Numbered from the stretch's first letter, positions 1 through 9,010 are shown. The stretch: 64,000 bases of DNA from an uncultured Erysipelotrichaceae bacterium (GCA_902789225.1 CADANC010000001.1:1-64000); one strand, 5' to 3'. The notes: a model not told the origin generated them from the letters alone. A program made the numbers and translations.

Positions 1-147
1 ACACTAATGAATGTAGATGATACTATTGAAGGAGCAAAAGAAGCTTCAAAATACTGGACTATTCATTATGAAATACCAAAATATAAAGAACAAAGAGCAA
101 TAGAAAGAGCTGAAAGTATAGGCAAATACTGGGAAAGAGCGTCATAG
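1..147 (+). CDS. C-terminal end of an unidentified protein (partial)
   Basis: An open frame enters from the left edge and ends with TAG at 145-147, giving 48 residues rich in charged and aromatic residues (ends GKYWERAS). The stop codon abuts AGGAGGTG, the ribosome binding site of the next gene, so the two are almost certainly co-transcribed. With the start missing, no family can be assigned. Its position directly ahead of a WXG100/LXG-like exported hydrolase makes a small helical secretion partner possible, but this is only inferred from context. Confidence 0.5.
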   Translation, partial: TLMNVDDTIEGAKEASKYWTIHYEIPKYKEQRAIERAESIGKYWERAS

Positions 148-158
148 GAGGTGTAAAT

Positions 159-1831
159 ATGGCATGTTTAGGAGAAATAACTTGTGATAGCGAAATAGGA
201 GGATCTCCATTTGTCATTGCTGATGAAGGAACAATAAATGCAGCAAAAGAAGAAATAGAATCACTTGGAACACAAGTTGGAGAAGCAATATCACAAATAG
301 AATCTGAAATATCAGGTGGAGGTTTAGATGAATATTCACTATATGTTAATGGATCTTCCCCTGCATATGATGAAGCAATGAAAATAATAGAAGATCTAAA
401 TCTAATAAAAGAAGATTTATCAAAAGTAGCAGAATCATTTGAGCAAAACTATTTAGAGCATTACTCAAAAGAGTTAGATAAATATATTGAGAAAGTAAAA
501 GAAAAAATCGAAGAATTAAAAGGTCAATTAGCTACTAAAGAAGAAGAATTAGCAGCTAAAGAAGAAGCATATAAAAGTACTAAAAATGATCCTGATAGAC
601 CATCATATAAAGCCGATATTGATGCACTAAAAGGTGAAATAGAAGAACTTAATGAAGAAATAAAAAAATATGAAAAGAAACTAGAAGAAGCAGAACAAGC
701 AAAAGCTGGAATAGATGCACAAGTAGAAAAAATTGTAGCAGCTAAGCTGAAGAAGAAGCAAGACAAGCAGAAACCGCAACAACAGATACAACAGACGATA
801 CTAGTGGATCAACATCATCAAGTACTTCTAGAAGTTCAAATACTTCTGGAAATTCAGGAACTCATGGAGGAATTTCAAATTATACAAGTACTGGAGGAAT
901 TACAGGAGGAACAGTAACCACATATAGTAAACCAGAAGAAATAAAGGATGAAGATAAACCAAAAGAAGTAGGATTTGAAGTTGTAGATAAAGATAAATTA
1001 AAAGAAGAATCTAAGAAAATATTTGACGATAAAGATTTCAAATATAAAGATGGTTATGCAATGATTGGCAATCGTTACGTAATAGCATGTGACTCATCTC
1101 TTGCAAAAGTTGGAGATATTCTTCGCTTCACTCAAAAAGATGGAACAATAATTGAATGTGTTGTAGGATTAGTAACAACAGATGCAGCACTAAAGAATAA
1201 AATAAGCTTTATCGTTGAAGATAAAGGAAAATTTAAAGAAAAAGATGAATTAAAAGATATTTTAAAGAATAATAAAAAAATAGAAAAAATAACTAAAACT
1301 GAAGGCACAGGAGAAATAGTAAATGTTAGTGGTACAAATGTAACAAATGGAAATGTAATAGATACAAGTACTCCAGTAGGTGAAGGAACTAAATATAACT
1401 TATCAAATGATGATTTAGCTCATCTTGCATATGTTGCTTTAAGAGAGCAAGGAAGTGTTGAAGGCGCTAAACTAGAGTTATCATTAATGGCTAACTTATA
1501 TGAAAAAAATGCAAGTAGATTTAGTAGTGTAAGAGACTACGTTGAAAATAGTGGATGGTTTGCATCTGGATCACGTACAGGATATTCATATCCAGGAGAT
1601 GCTTATGTACAAGCTGCACGAGAAGTACTTAATGAAGGAAAACGCTATCTACCATCTAATGTAGTAGAACATGACTGTATTAGTGATTTAACATCTAGTA
1701 GTACAGGAAGTGTATCAAATAGAAGTAGTTATATTCCTGGAAAAACAGTATTAACTAACCGATATGGAGCACGTTATATGTTTGTAGGTTTTGCACCTAA
1801 TGGTGGAGATCCATTTGGATATTTAGTGTAA
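159..1831 (+). pseudogene. Coiled-coil exported cell-wall hydrolase, split by a -1 frameshift
   Basis: The start at 159 follows AGGAGGTG. Frame one (159-917) encodes a helical N-terminus without signal peptide, then a long coiled coil rich in Lys/Glu (about residues 75-195). Near 743-746 the sense switches to another frame: reading on from 746 gives an acidic and Ser/Thr/Gly linker, then the ORF 1061-1831 with no break. Restoring one A in CTAAGCTG joins them into about 557 residues. The middle part (about 1040-1250) looks like a small beta-barrel module (GNRYVIACDS... KVGD). The last 130 residues (LAYVALREQG, NSGWFA) resemble SleB/Hydrolase_2-type wall hydrolases, with the Glu of REQG as possible catalytic residue. 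Architecture parallels the 55125 and 56774 genes: no signal peptide, helical N-terminus, low-complexity linker, wall-active end. It may be a true mutation, an assembly error at an A-run, or phase variation. Confidence 0.6.
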
Positions 1832-1846
1832 ATAAACTTATTAGAA

Positions 1847-1881
1847 ATAAAAAAAGAATGAAATAAATCATTCTTTTTTTT
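1847..1881. terminator. Bidirectional intrinsic terminator
   Basis: AAAAAAGAATGA and TCATTCTTTTTT form a hairpin with a short AT loop and run-offs of A and T on either side. It lies between the convergent hydrolase gene and tcdA and can serve both strands. Confidence 0.8.
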
Positions 1882-1892
1882 ATATTGTATTT

Positions 1893-2588
1893 CTATTTTT
1901 TATTTATAAAATTATTAATAACATAACTAGTGATTAATAAACCTGCACTAGGTGGAACAAATGAATTAGATCCTATTTTATTACCTAACTTTTTAGGTAC
2001 CTCACTACTACATAGAACTTTAATTTTTCCTTTTAAATGTTCATCTCTTACTCTTTTCCTAAGAATTTTGGCAACAGGATCATTCATAGTTTTATCAAGA
2101 GTTGTAATACTAAATTTAGAAGGATCCATTCTATTTCCTGTACCCATTGAACTAATAAAAGGAATATTCTTTTCCAAACAATTTTTTATAATTAAAAATT
2201 TAGTATCTAATGAATCACAGGCATCAACCAAAAAATCAATGTCATAACAAAATAATTCATCTATATTATCTTTATCAATAAATTTATTTATTTGTGTAAC
2301 AACACAATCAGGATTAATATCTTTTATTCTAGAATTAAATAAATCTACTTTAGATTTTCCAATAACAGAACTTGTAGCTATAATTTGTCTATTAAGATTA
2401 GTCTCATCAACAACATCACCATCTACAATAATCAAGTGTCCTATTCCAGATCTTACTAAAGACTCAACTGAGTATCCACCTACACCACCTAAACCAATAA
2501 CTAAAACACATTTATCAGCAAGACTTTTTACATTATCTTCACCAATTAAATATTCTAGTCTTTCAAACTTTTTAGGCAGCAACATCAT
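1893..2588 (-). CDS. tcdA: tRNA threonylcarbamoyladenosine dehydratase (TcdA/CsdL)
   Basis: ThiF/E1-like enzyme that cyclises the t6A modification at position 37 of ANN-decoding tRNAs using ATP. Residues 1-231 cover the family: the nucleotide-binding loop GLGGVGGY near residue 33, the acidic VDGDVVDETNLNRQ segment (D and R contact ATP) and DACDS. The C-terminal SSE/PSAG segments are typical of TcdA rather than MoeB. The start overlaps the upstream gene by 17 bases; AGGAG lies just before a double ATG, so the second ATG (2585) is equally possible. In Bacillus the orthologue (yrvM) also follows hisS-aspS and the 6S RNA gene, which supports the call. Confidence 0.9.
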   Translation of the reverse strand: MMLLPKKFERLEYLIGEDNVKSLADKCVLVIGLGGVGGYSVESLVRSGIGHLIIVDGDVVDETNLNRQIIATSSVIGKSKVDLFNSRIKDINPDCVVTQINKFIDKDNIDELFCYDIDFLVDACDSLDTKFLIIKNCLEKNIPFISSMGTGNRMDPSKFSITTLDKTMNDPVAKILRKRVRDEHLKGKIKVLCSSEVPKKLGNKIGSNSFVPPSAGLLITSYVINNFINKK

Positions 2589-3450
2589 AATCTCCTTTAT
2601 TACTAAATTTCATAACTTTAGCACCAGTTTTTTCTCTTTGTTTAACAGATTTAATTAGACCTAAAGATTCACCAAATAATAGCATACTAGCCTTATTTAA
2701 TATCATATATATTTCAGTATTCTCTTCCGCAACAGTTTCATATCTATTTAAAGATTTAAATACCCTTCCATGTAAAGGTTTAAATTTATCTATTATTTCA
2801 GACATATCATCATATTGAATAGATGTATTAGGAACAATTGTACCTCTAACATAATCTCCTCTTAAAAAGTAAGTGAAATAAGCTAAATCATAAACACCAG
2901 CTTGTTCAAATAAATTATCCCATTTACTAGTATCACCAACACTATTACAAATAGCTTCTAATCTTTGTAATTTTTCTTTAGTACACATTTTGTCTAAACC
3001 TATATCTTTAAAAGAAAGTATATGAGCATTTCCCTCTACACCAGGTACTTCATTAATAACATCTAATAAGATTCTATTATATAATTCTTCATATTTAAAA
3101 CCAGGAAACTTATATGGATTAGAAAAAACATAAGTCTGATAATCATTTAAAGTATCTACTCTATTACCAATCTTATCATATTCTTTTCTTATAGAAGTAG
3201 AATTCTTAGTATTAATGAAAAAATCTTTTTTACTATTAATAGAGTTATCTTTAATAAATTTCATAAGATCTTTTTTAGAATAATTTCTACTACTAGCTAA
3301 ATCCTTCCCATCAATAATAACATTTTCAGGACCTACTTTAGTATTAATAGAAATATTATCTTCTAATCTTCTAAAATTTACTAACTCAATTTTAGCATTA
3401 CTTATTTTCTTTCCATTCTTACCTTTATTTATAATTGGTAGAATTAACAT
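2572..3450 (-). CDS. Conserved hypothetical protein
   Basis: About 292 residues, soluble, no signal peptide or membrane segment, no motif I recognise. The longer frame starts at 3474, but AGGCGGG lies just before the ATG at 3450 and is inside the longer frame, so 3450 is preferred. It overlaps tcdA by 17 bases at the 3' end, so the two are translated from one message starting downstream of the 6S RNA gene. Mixed alpha/beta composition with many Lys/Asn residues, as expected from base composition. Function unknown. Confidence 0.6.
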   Translation of the reverse strand: MLILPIINKGKNGKKISNAKIELVNFRRLEDNISINTKVGPENVIIDGKDLASSRNYSKKDLMKFIKDNSINSKKDFFINTKNSTSIRKEYDKIGNRVDTLNDYQTYVFSNPYKFPGFKYEELYNRILLDVINEVPGVEGNAHILSFKDIGLDKMCTKEKLQRLEAICNSVGDTSKWDNLFEQAGVYDLAYFTYFLRGDYVRGTIVPNTSIQYDDMSEIIDKFKPLHGRVFKSLNRYETVAEENTEIYMILNKASMLLFGESLGLIKSVKQREKTGAKVMKFSNKGDYDVAA

Positions 3451-3504
3451 ATCTATCCCGCCTCTCGGTCTCACTATTATACCACAAAAAGCTTATAAAA
3501 CAAA

Positions 3505-3690
3505 CAAAAAAAGTCAGAAAATAGAGTTCATCAACGATAAAACCTGTTACGTTTGTACAGGTGGGTGAACATATGCATATCTTCAGGATCCCTAATTTAA
3601 TAGGTCTTCAACACGGATAAGCAGCTCCGTTCTCCCTTATCGTCACTTTAGTCGGTTTTATATGATCATGAACGTCTATATCTGACAACT
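3505..3690 (-). ncRNA. ssrS: 6S RNA (SsrS)
   Basis: Noncoding stretch of about 186 bases between aspS and tcdA, the place where Bacillus keeps its 6S-1 RNA. The two ends form a long imperfect closing stem: on the minus strand GTCAGAtataGACGTTCAT at 3685-3667 pairs with ATGAACTCTATTTTCTGAC at about 3531-3513. A central region with a few G/C-rich short stems follows, and the 3' side ends in TTTTTTT. Length, closing stem, terminator and position all fit a 6S RNA that binds the sigma-A RNA polymerase. The class is inferred from these features; I could not run a covariance model. Confidence 0.75.
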
Positions 3691-3702
3691 TAAATATACC
3701 AT

Positions 3703-3731
3703 ATTATAATAATAATTTCAAGATGCTTGAC
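3703..3731 (-). promoter_or_regulatory. Probable promoter of the 6S RNA gene
   Basis: A perfect TATAAT (minus strand, 3708-3703) lies about 13-18 bases before the predicted RNA 5' end. The -35 region (TCAAGC near 3730) is weak. Confidence 0.45.
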
Positions 3732-4330
3732 TACTCTACCTCGCTTACCTTAATAATACTATGGTAGTGTCCTACTCCATTAAGTTTTATTTTTAACCTA
3801 TAATTCTTTTTTTCATGAGGAGCTAACTCATCAACTAAAACTATATATTTATCATCAATTAAAGTATCTTTAATATTTCCACTGTTTCCATTAATTTCGT
3901 AATTAACTAAACTATAATCAACTAATTTATCACTACAATTATCTAATTTAATTAAATCATCATCTGTTTTTAAATAAATGTAAAACCTATTATACTTATT
4001 ATCATTATTAAGAATAGATAATTCATAAGAATACTCTTTATCATCATAAATACTAATAGTATTTTTAACACCTTTATCATCAACTTCATACCTAATAGTA
4101 AGATTATCAACATTTTCAACACTCATATTTAATGAATCAATATCAGTAAATATAGAAATCCCAATTACAAAGAACATAACAATAAAACAAATAACAAGAA
4201 TAATAGTATAACGTCTTTCTTTTTTGATTCTTTTAATATTATATTCAACATTTATAGAATTATTCTTTAATATTTGATCTTCATCCAAAGTATAATTAAT
4301 AGTTTTATTATTAGGTAATACTTTCTTCAT
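3731..4330 (-). CDS. Membrane-anchored hypothetical protein
   Basis: 199 residues. A basic cytoplasmic N-terminus of about 38 residues is followed by one membrane helix (IILVICFIVMFFVIGISIF, about 43-61) and an acidic, beta-rich outer domain of about 135 residues. No signal-peptidase site is obvious, so it is probably an N-in single-pass protein. It has its own GGAGATAATT ribosome site and lies after the aspS terminator, so it is expressed separately from the tRNA synthetase operon. No recognised family. Confidence 0.6.
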   Translation of the reverse strand: MKKVLPNNKTINYTLDEDQILKNNSINVEYNIKRIKKERRYTIILVICFIVMFFVIGISIFTDIDSLNMSVENVDNLTIRYEVDDKGVKNTISIYDDKEYSYELSILNNDNKYNRFYIYLKTDDDLIKLDNCSDKLVDYSLVNYEINGNSGNIKDTLIDDKYIVLVDELAPHEKKNYRLKIKLNGVGHYHSIIKVSEVE

Positions 4331-4356
4331 AATTATCTCCTAACATAATTATACAA

Positions 4357-4386
4357 TAAAAAAGAAGATAATAAAATCTTCTTTAA
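4357..4386 (-). terminator. Terminator of the hisS-aspS operon
   Basis: Minus strand AAAGAAGATttTATTATCTTCTTTTTT forms a stem of about 9 pairs followed by T residues, just after the aspS stop. Confidence 0.8.
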
Positions 4387-4390
4387 TTAA

Positions 4391-5710
4391 TTATGGTTCT
4401 AATCTATTAGGTCCACGGAATAAGAATTGAGTTTCTTTAACACTAGGAATATTTAATAATAGCATAGTAAGTCTATCTACTCCTATAGCAAATCCACCAT
4501 GTGGAGGACATCCATGCTTAAAGAAATCTAAGTAGAATTCAACATCTTTTCCTAATCCTTTACTCTTAGCATTCTTACAAATTTCTTCATATCTATGTTC
4601 TCTTTGAGCTCCACTAGTAATTTCTACACCTCTCCAGATTAAATCGTATCCTTGTAAAACACCATTTTCATCTCTCATATGATAGAAAGCTCTCTTATCA
4701 GCAGGATAATCAGTTACAAATAAGAATTCTGAATTAAATTTATCCATTGCTAATTTAAATGTAAGTTTTTCAGCCTCAGTAGTAAGATCTGTTTTCTCAC
4801 TATCATCAACTTTATAACCATATCTTTCTTCTAATTCTTTATAAACATCACTTAAAGCCATTTTAGGAAATGGACATTTAGGAACAATAATCTTAGTTCC
4901 AAACATTTTTTCAATTCTATCTCCATATTTTTTATCTAACTTTTCTAAAGCATAAGTTAACATCTCTGCTTCTAAATTCATAACATCATCGAATGAATCA
5001 ATATAAGAAAATTCAAGGTCAAATGAAGTAAATTCAGTAGCGTGACGAGAAGTATTAGAATTCTCTGCTCTAAAGCAAGGAGCTACTTCAAATACATTTC
5101 CAAATCCAGCAGCAATTGCCATCTGTTTATAAAATTGTGGACTTTGAGCAAGATATGCTTTTCTATCAAAATATTTTACTTCAAATACTTCACTACCAGA
5201 TTCACTAGCAGCCCCTATAAATTTAGGAGTATGAATCTCAGTAAAATCATGATCATATAAATACTCTCTCATATATCTAATAAAATCACTTTGTACTTGG
5301 AACATCATTACATTCTTTTCACTTCTTAAATCGATATATCGATTGTCTAATCTTGTATCTAAATTAACAGTAGAAATATCTTTATAATTGAAAGGTAATT
5401 CACCCTCATTTCTACTAGTAACAATTATTTCACTAGGAATAATTTCCATACCATTTAATTTAACTTTAGGAGCTTCCATCAAAGTACCAGTAACTTTAAT
5501 AGTAGATTCAGCACTTAACTCATCAACTATCTTAACAAGTTCAGCATTCTTTTCTTCACTCTTTTCAATAGTAATTTGTACTTTACCAGTTTCATCTCTT
5601 AATACAATAAATTGTACCCATTGTAAGTTTCTTACACTATCAACAAAACCAGATACAGTTACTTCTTTTCCATAATGCTCACTTAACTCTTCTAACTTAA
5701 TTCTATTCAT
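4391..5710 (-). CDS. aspS: Aspartyl-tRNA synthetase, archaeal/eukaryotic-like short type
   Basis: Charges tRNA with aspartate. Residues 1-105 form the OB-fold anticodon-binding domain; the rest is the class II catalytic core with motif 2 (APCFRAENSNTSRH, about 215) and motif 3 (GGFAIGVDRLTMLLL near the C-terminus). At 439 residues it lacks the large GAD insertion of the normal bacterial enzyme (about 590 residues) and matches the archaeal-type AspRS found in some Bacillota. It overlaps hisS by 8 bases and has AAAGGAAAG before the start. Such enzymes can be discriminating or can also mischarge tRNA-Asn; the specificity cannot be read here. The normal bacterial AspRS sits at this locus in Bacillus, so gene replacement in place is likely. 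Confidence 0.93.
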   Translation of the reverse strand: MNRIKLEELSEHYGKEVTVSGFVDSVRNLQWVQFIVLRDETGKVQITIEKSEEKNAELVKIVDELSAESTIKVTGTLMEAPKVKLNGMEIIPSEIIVTSRNEGELPFNYKDISTVNLDTRLDNRYIDLRSEKNVMMFQVQSDFIRYMREYLYDHDFTEIHTPKFIGAASESGSEVFEVKYFDRKAYLAQSPQFYKQMAIAAGFGNVFEVAPCFRAENSNTSRHATEFTSFDLEFSYIDSFDDVMNLEAEMLTYALEKLDKKYGDRIEKMFGTKIIVPKCPFPKMALSDVYKELEERYGYKVDDSEKTDLTTEAEKLTFKLAMDKFNSEFLFVTDYPADKRAFYHMRDENGVLQGYDLIWRGVEITSGAQREHRYEEICKNAKSKGLGKDVEFYLDFFKHGCPPHGGFAIGVDRLTMLLLNIPSVKETQFLFRGPNRLEP

Positions 5711-7031
5711 CTAACATCTTTCCTTTCATTAATTCATCAATATCAACATCATCTTCTATACCAGAATTTAATTTTTCATCTAAGTAATAGATTAATGATT
5801 CACAACCAATAACTTCTTCTTCCTTAGTTGAATTATTCTTTATAGTCATCTCACCATTTTTTAATTGTTCACTATTTAAAACACATATATATTTAGCATT
5901 CAATTTATCAGCTTTCTTAAATTGTGATTTTAAACTCTTACCAGTATATTCAGTATCAACAATATAACCAGCCATTCTTAACTCATCTGCATAATATAAT
6001 GCACTCTTCTTTTCATCATCATTAACATAAAGTAAGAATAAATCAATAGAATCAATTATAGGTAATTCAACTTTTTCAGCTTCAACTGCATCTAATATTC
6101 TTCCTATTCCAGATGCAAATCCAACACAAGCTGTTTCAGGTCCATCTAATTGACTAACTAATCCATTATAACGACCACCAGCACCAATTACATTATTAAT
6201 ACCCATATTCTCATTAATATCTTCTATTTCAAATACAACGTGATTATAATAGTCAAGTCCCCTAACAATTTTAGGATCAACCTCATAATTAATTTGTAAT
6301 AAATCTAACATTTCTTTTAGATCTTCAAATCTCTTTTTACTCTCTTCATTTAAATAATCAATTGTAGTAGGAGCATTTTTAATAATAGGATTATCTGCAT
6401 CTACCTTACAATCTAAAATACGAAGAGGATTCTTTTCTAGTCTTTCCTGACAATCTTCACATAAATCTTTAATATGAGGTTTAAAATAATCAATTAAAAC
6501 TTTTCTATAATTATCTCGAGATTCTTTATCACCTAAACTATTAATTTTAACTTTTAAGTCTTTTAAACCAATCATTTTATATACGTTTATAGCGATTGAA
6601 ATAGTTTCAGCATCACTAATAACATCATCACTGCCAAGTATCTCTACACCAAATTGTGTAAGTTCTCTATCTCTTCCACTTTGAGGTCTTTCATATCTAT
6701 ACATTGTTCCATTATAGTAAACTTTGATTGGTTGTACAGGATCACCATACATTTTATTTTCAATAAAACTTCTGACTACTCCAGCAGTTCCTTCAGGACG
6801 TAGAGCTATTCTTCTTCCACCTTTATCTTCAAAATCATAAGTCTCTTTACTTACAATATCAGTTGATTCACCAATACCTCTATGGAACAAATTAAAATCT
6901 TCAAAAATAGGAGTTCTAATATAATTACAGTTATATTTCTCCATAACCATATCAATTATCCCATCAATATACTTCCATTTCTTAGCTTGAATTCCAAAGA
7001 TATCATTAGTTCCTTTTTGCTTTTGTATCAT
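5703..7031 (-). CDS. hisS: Histidyl-tRNA synthetase
   Basis: Class II synthetase that charges tRNA-His. Near the N-terminus KGTNDI, then motif 2 region YRYERPQSGRDREFTQ-like (seen as YRYERPQSGRDRELTQFG), the histidine signature LDYYNHVVFE (about 265-275) and a C-terminal anticodon domain. The open frame extends to 7094, but the first 21 codons run through the leader terminator; GGAGGAATTTTT directly before the ATG at 7031 fixes the start, giving 442 residues. It is the first gene of hisS-aspS and is controlled by the T-box leader upstream. Length and motifs are normal. Confidence 0.95.
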   Translation of the reverse strand: MIQKQKGTNDIFGIQAKKWKYIDGIIDMVMEKYNCNYIRTPIFEDFNLFHRGIGESTDIVSKETYDFEDKGGRRIALRPEGTAGVVRSFIENKMYGDPVQPIKVYYNGTMYRYERPQSGRDRELTQFGVEILGSDDVISDAETISIAINVYKMIGLKDLKVKINSLGDKESRDNYRKVLIDYFKPHIKDLCEDCQERLEKNPLRILDCKVDADNPIIKNAPTTIDYLNEESKKRFEDLKEMLDLLQINYEVDPKIVRGLDYYNHVVFEIEDINENMGINNVIGAGGRYNGLVSQLDGPETACVGFASGIGRILDAVEAEKVELPIIDSIDLFLLYVNDDEKKSALYYADELRMAGYIVDTEYTGKSLKSQFKKADKLNAKYICVLNSEQLKNGEMTIKNNSTKEEEVIGCESLIYYLDEKLNSGIEDDVDIDELMKGKMLDE

Positions 7032-7051
7032 AAAAATTCCTCCTCTTAAAC

Positions 7052-7226
7052 AAAAAAAGGTGACCCCAAAGGACGAACAATGTCGTGGTGCCACCTTATT
7101 TGATACTCATTAATCTTTAACGCAGATATACGTTTTCAATTATAGGGATGTCTTCATTTAATATTAATAAGTATTTTCACCAAACATACTCTCTCTAAAA
7201 TTAATTGATTAAATTACTCTTTCCCA
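7052..7226 (-). promoter_or_regulatory. T-box riboswitch of hisS-aspS
   Basis: The minus strand carries the T-box core AAGGTGGCACCACG (7097-7084) followed by an antiterminator/terminator pair; the terminator stem AAGGTGgCACC / GGGGTCACCTT ends in TTTTTTT. Stem I closes with GGGA/TCCC and ATTTAAT/ATTAAAT, leaving a specifier loop whose 3' side reads GAAGACA. The codon position holds GAC (Asp) followed by a purine; the overlapping CAT (His) shares its C. Uncharged tRNA would stabilise the antiterminator and switch on both synthetases. A TATAAT at 7246-7241 is a likely -10 box. Confidence 0.9.
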
Positions 7227-7265
7227 AGAAATTCATATTAATTATAACACATAATATATAATAAA

Positions 7266-7664
7266 TCATCCTATTTTTCTATTTTTCTTCAATGTTCTAG
7301 CTCTAAGTCCCCTATAAAAATCAAAATTTTTAGGAACAACTTTATCAATACTAGAATATTCTACACTTCGACTATCATTTTCTGAATAGTAAGAAACTAC
7401 ACTTCTAATATTTAAAGTAGTACCTACATGAGTAAAAAAATAGTCATTTTTAAATAAACCATCATCATTAGTAATAGCATGTTCAATAGACATACAATTA
7501 TCTTTTATTTCAATAGTTAACATTCTATGTTCATCAGGAACTTTAAAGAAATATAGATCACTCTTTTTACTAGAAAGACCTAAATCATTAGACTCTCTTA
7601 AATCAAATACAATATCTGTTTCTTTTAAGTATCCTTCAAATAAACTAATCAATTTATTATCCAT
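7266..7664 (-). CDS. Hypothetical protein
   Basis: About 132 residues, soluble, ending in a very basic tail (RGLRARTLKKNRKIG) that could bind nucleic acid or the membrane surface. The frame could also start at a GTG at 7673, but GGTGAT sits 4-9 bases before the ATG at 7664, which I prefer. It ends directly before the T-box promoter and follows the terminator of the upstream surface-protein gene, so it is probably a separate transcript. No family recognised. Confidence 0.55.
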   Translation of the reverse strand: MDNKLISLFEGYLKETDIVFDLRESNDLGLSSKKSDLYFFKVPDEHRMLTIEIKDNCMSIEHAITNDDGLFKNDYFFTHVGTTLNIRSVVSYYSENDSRSVEYSSIDKVVPKNFDFYRGLRARTLKKNRKIG

Positions 7665-7712
7665 ACTTATCACCAGTAGTAATTATTATAATTATTATTT
7701 TATATTTGTAAA

Positions 7713-7740
7713 GAAAAAACTATCACCAAAGTGATAGTTA
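7713..7740 (-). terminator. Intrinsic terminator
   Basis: AACTATCAC / GTGATAGTT perfect 9-pair stem with a 4-base loop, followed on the minus strand by TTTTTT, after the surface-protein gene ending at 7744. Confidence 0.85.
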
Positions 7741-7743
7741 ATA

Positions 7744-8943
7744 TTAACTAATTCTTTTTAATACTTTTCTACCTATAAAGAATAATCCACATAGCCATAC
7801 TAAAACAAATGCTGCAATTCCACCAGTTTGAGGATTATTAATAATTGTTCTAGGAGGTTCAACAATATCTTCAGAATTAATAGTAATAACCGGTCTAACA
7901 CCAGTTCCAATGGCAGTTTCTGGAGCACAAGTAGGAAAACCGGCCCCACATATTTTTCCTAATCCAGAAGTGAAAACAAAATATAGATTCGCAAAACTAT
8001 CCTCACCATAAAAAATAGTTCTATTCCAATATGATGTACTATATAACCAATCATAATCTTCTGGAATATATTCCTTTAAACTTCCAAAACTAATTTCATT
8101 ATTTGTAGTAGTATTATAAGAATGATTGTATTGTTCAGAAACAACATCATAATTATTTGTCCAGTAATTAAAAGGTAATCTTTTATTCGAAATCTTATTT
8201 ACTATATCATCTAACTCTGAAATTGATAATAAAGAAATATCATTAACATTAATATCCATATTAGTAAGTTCATTTTTATAATGACCTAAAGTATTCATTA
8301 TTCCATAAGGATAACCATGAGAAGTATAATTTATAATAGGCGAATTATCATTAAATTTATCAAACTTAAAATTGTAATCTATAAATCTAGAATTTTCAAT
8401 AACTTTATCTATTTCAAAATAAGAATATTCATTTTCCTGAGAATAACCAGTAAGTAAAGAATTAAGATAAAGTAATTCATCAAAACTAAAATAAACATCC
8501 CCAACTTGTGGATATAAATAATTACCATCTTTATCCCAATGAGCACTTACTGCTTCCTCACTTTGTAATACTCTATCAGTTTCTATTTTTTTTGCATAGA
8601 AACAATAACCATTAGCATTATAAAAATCATCATATTTATATATGGCACCTTTTGAATTAGCTAAATCCAAACAATATTGTAAATCCGTTCTTGTATCGCC
8701 TTCCGCTTTTTCTATTTTTTCTTTATAGATAGAAACACCAACATTTAGATTATATTTAGCAAGCATCTTAACTTCTTTATCATCTGAATTTACTATATAA
8801 AAATGTTCACTTCCACAAGCAATTTCACTACCAATATCTGTTTTATTACCAGATACAACAGTACATTTTTCTTTAGCATTTACCATTAAAGGTAAAAACA
8901 TTACACACATAAAAACAAATAAAATTTTACTAAATCTTTTCAT
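7744..8943 (-). CDS. Surface protein with signal peptide and sortase-like NPQTG tail
   Basis: 399 residues. A typical signal peptide (KRFSKILFVFMCVMFLPLMVNA, cleavage near NAKE at about 23) is followed by a large extracellular part rich in Tyr, Asn and Asp. The end holds the sorting-signal pattern NPQTGG, then a hydrophobic stretch and a basic tail (RKVLKRIS), the three parts of a wall-sorting signal. NPQTG is intermediate between the LPXTG and NPQTN types, so anchoring by a sortase is likely but not certain. No sortase is in the window. It sits alone between dtd and the small gene before hisS, where Bacillus has no such gene, so it is a lineage-specific insertion into conserved synteny. Confidence 0.65.
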   Translation of the reverse strand: MKRFSKILFVFMCVMFLPLMVNAKEKCTVVSGNKTDIGSEIACGSEHFYIVNSDDKEVKMLAKYNLNVGVSIYKEKIEKAEGDTRTDLQYCLDLANSKGAIYKYDDFYNANGYCFYAKKIETDRVLQSEEAVSAHWDKDGNYLYPQVGDVYFSFDELLYLNSLLTGYSQENEYSYFEIDKVIENSRFIDYNFKFDKFNDNSPIINYTSHGYPYGIMNTLGHYKNELTNMDINVNDISLLSISELDDIVNKISNKRLPFNYWTNNYDVVSEQYNHSYNTTTNNEISFGSLKEYIPEDYDWLYSTSYWNRTIFYGEDSFANLYFVFTSGLGKICGAGFPTCAPETAIGTGVRPVITINSEDIVEPPRTIINNPQTGGIAAFVLVWLCGLFFIGRKVLKRIS

Positions 8944-9010
8944 ATTTTCTCCTCACTATATTCTCTCTATCTTAAGTAAAGAGTATCATAATTATAATAA
9001 TTATTCAATC

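Noticed and set aside
5703-7094. HisS start at 7094
   Set aside because: The first 21 codons run through the T-box terminator; GGAGG stands before the ATG at 7031.
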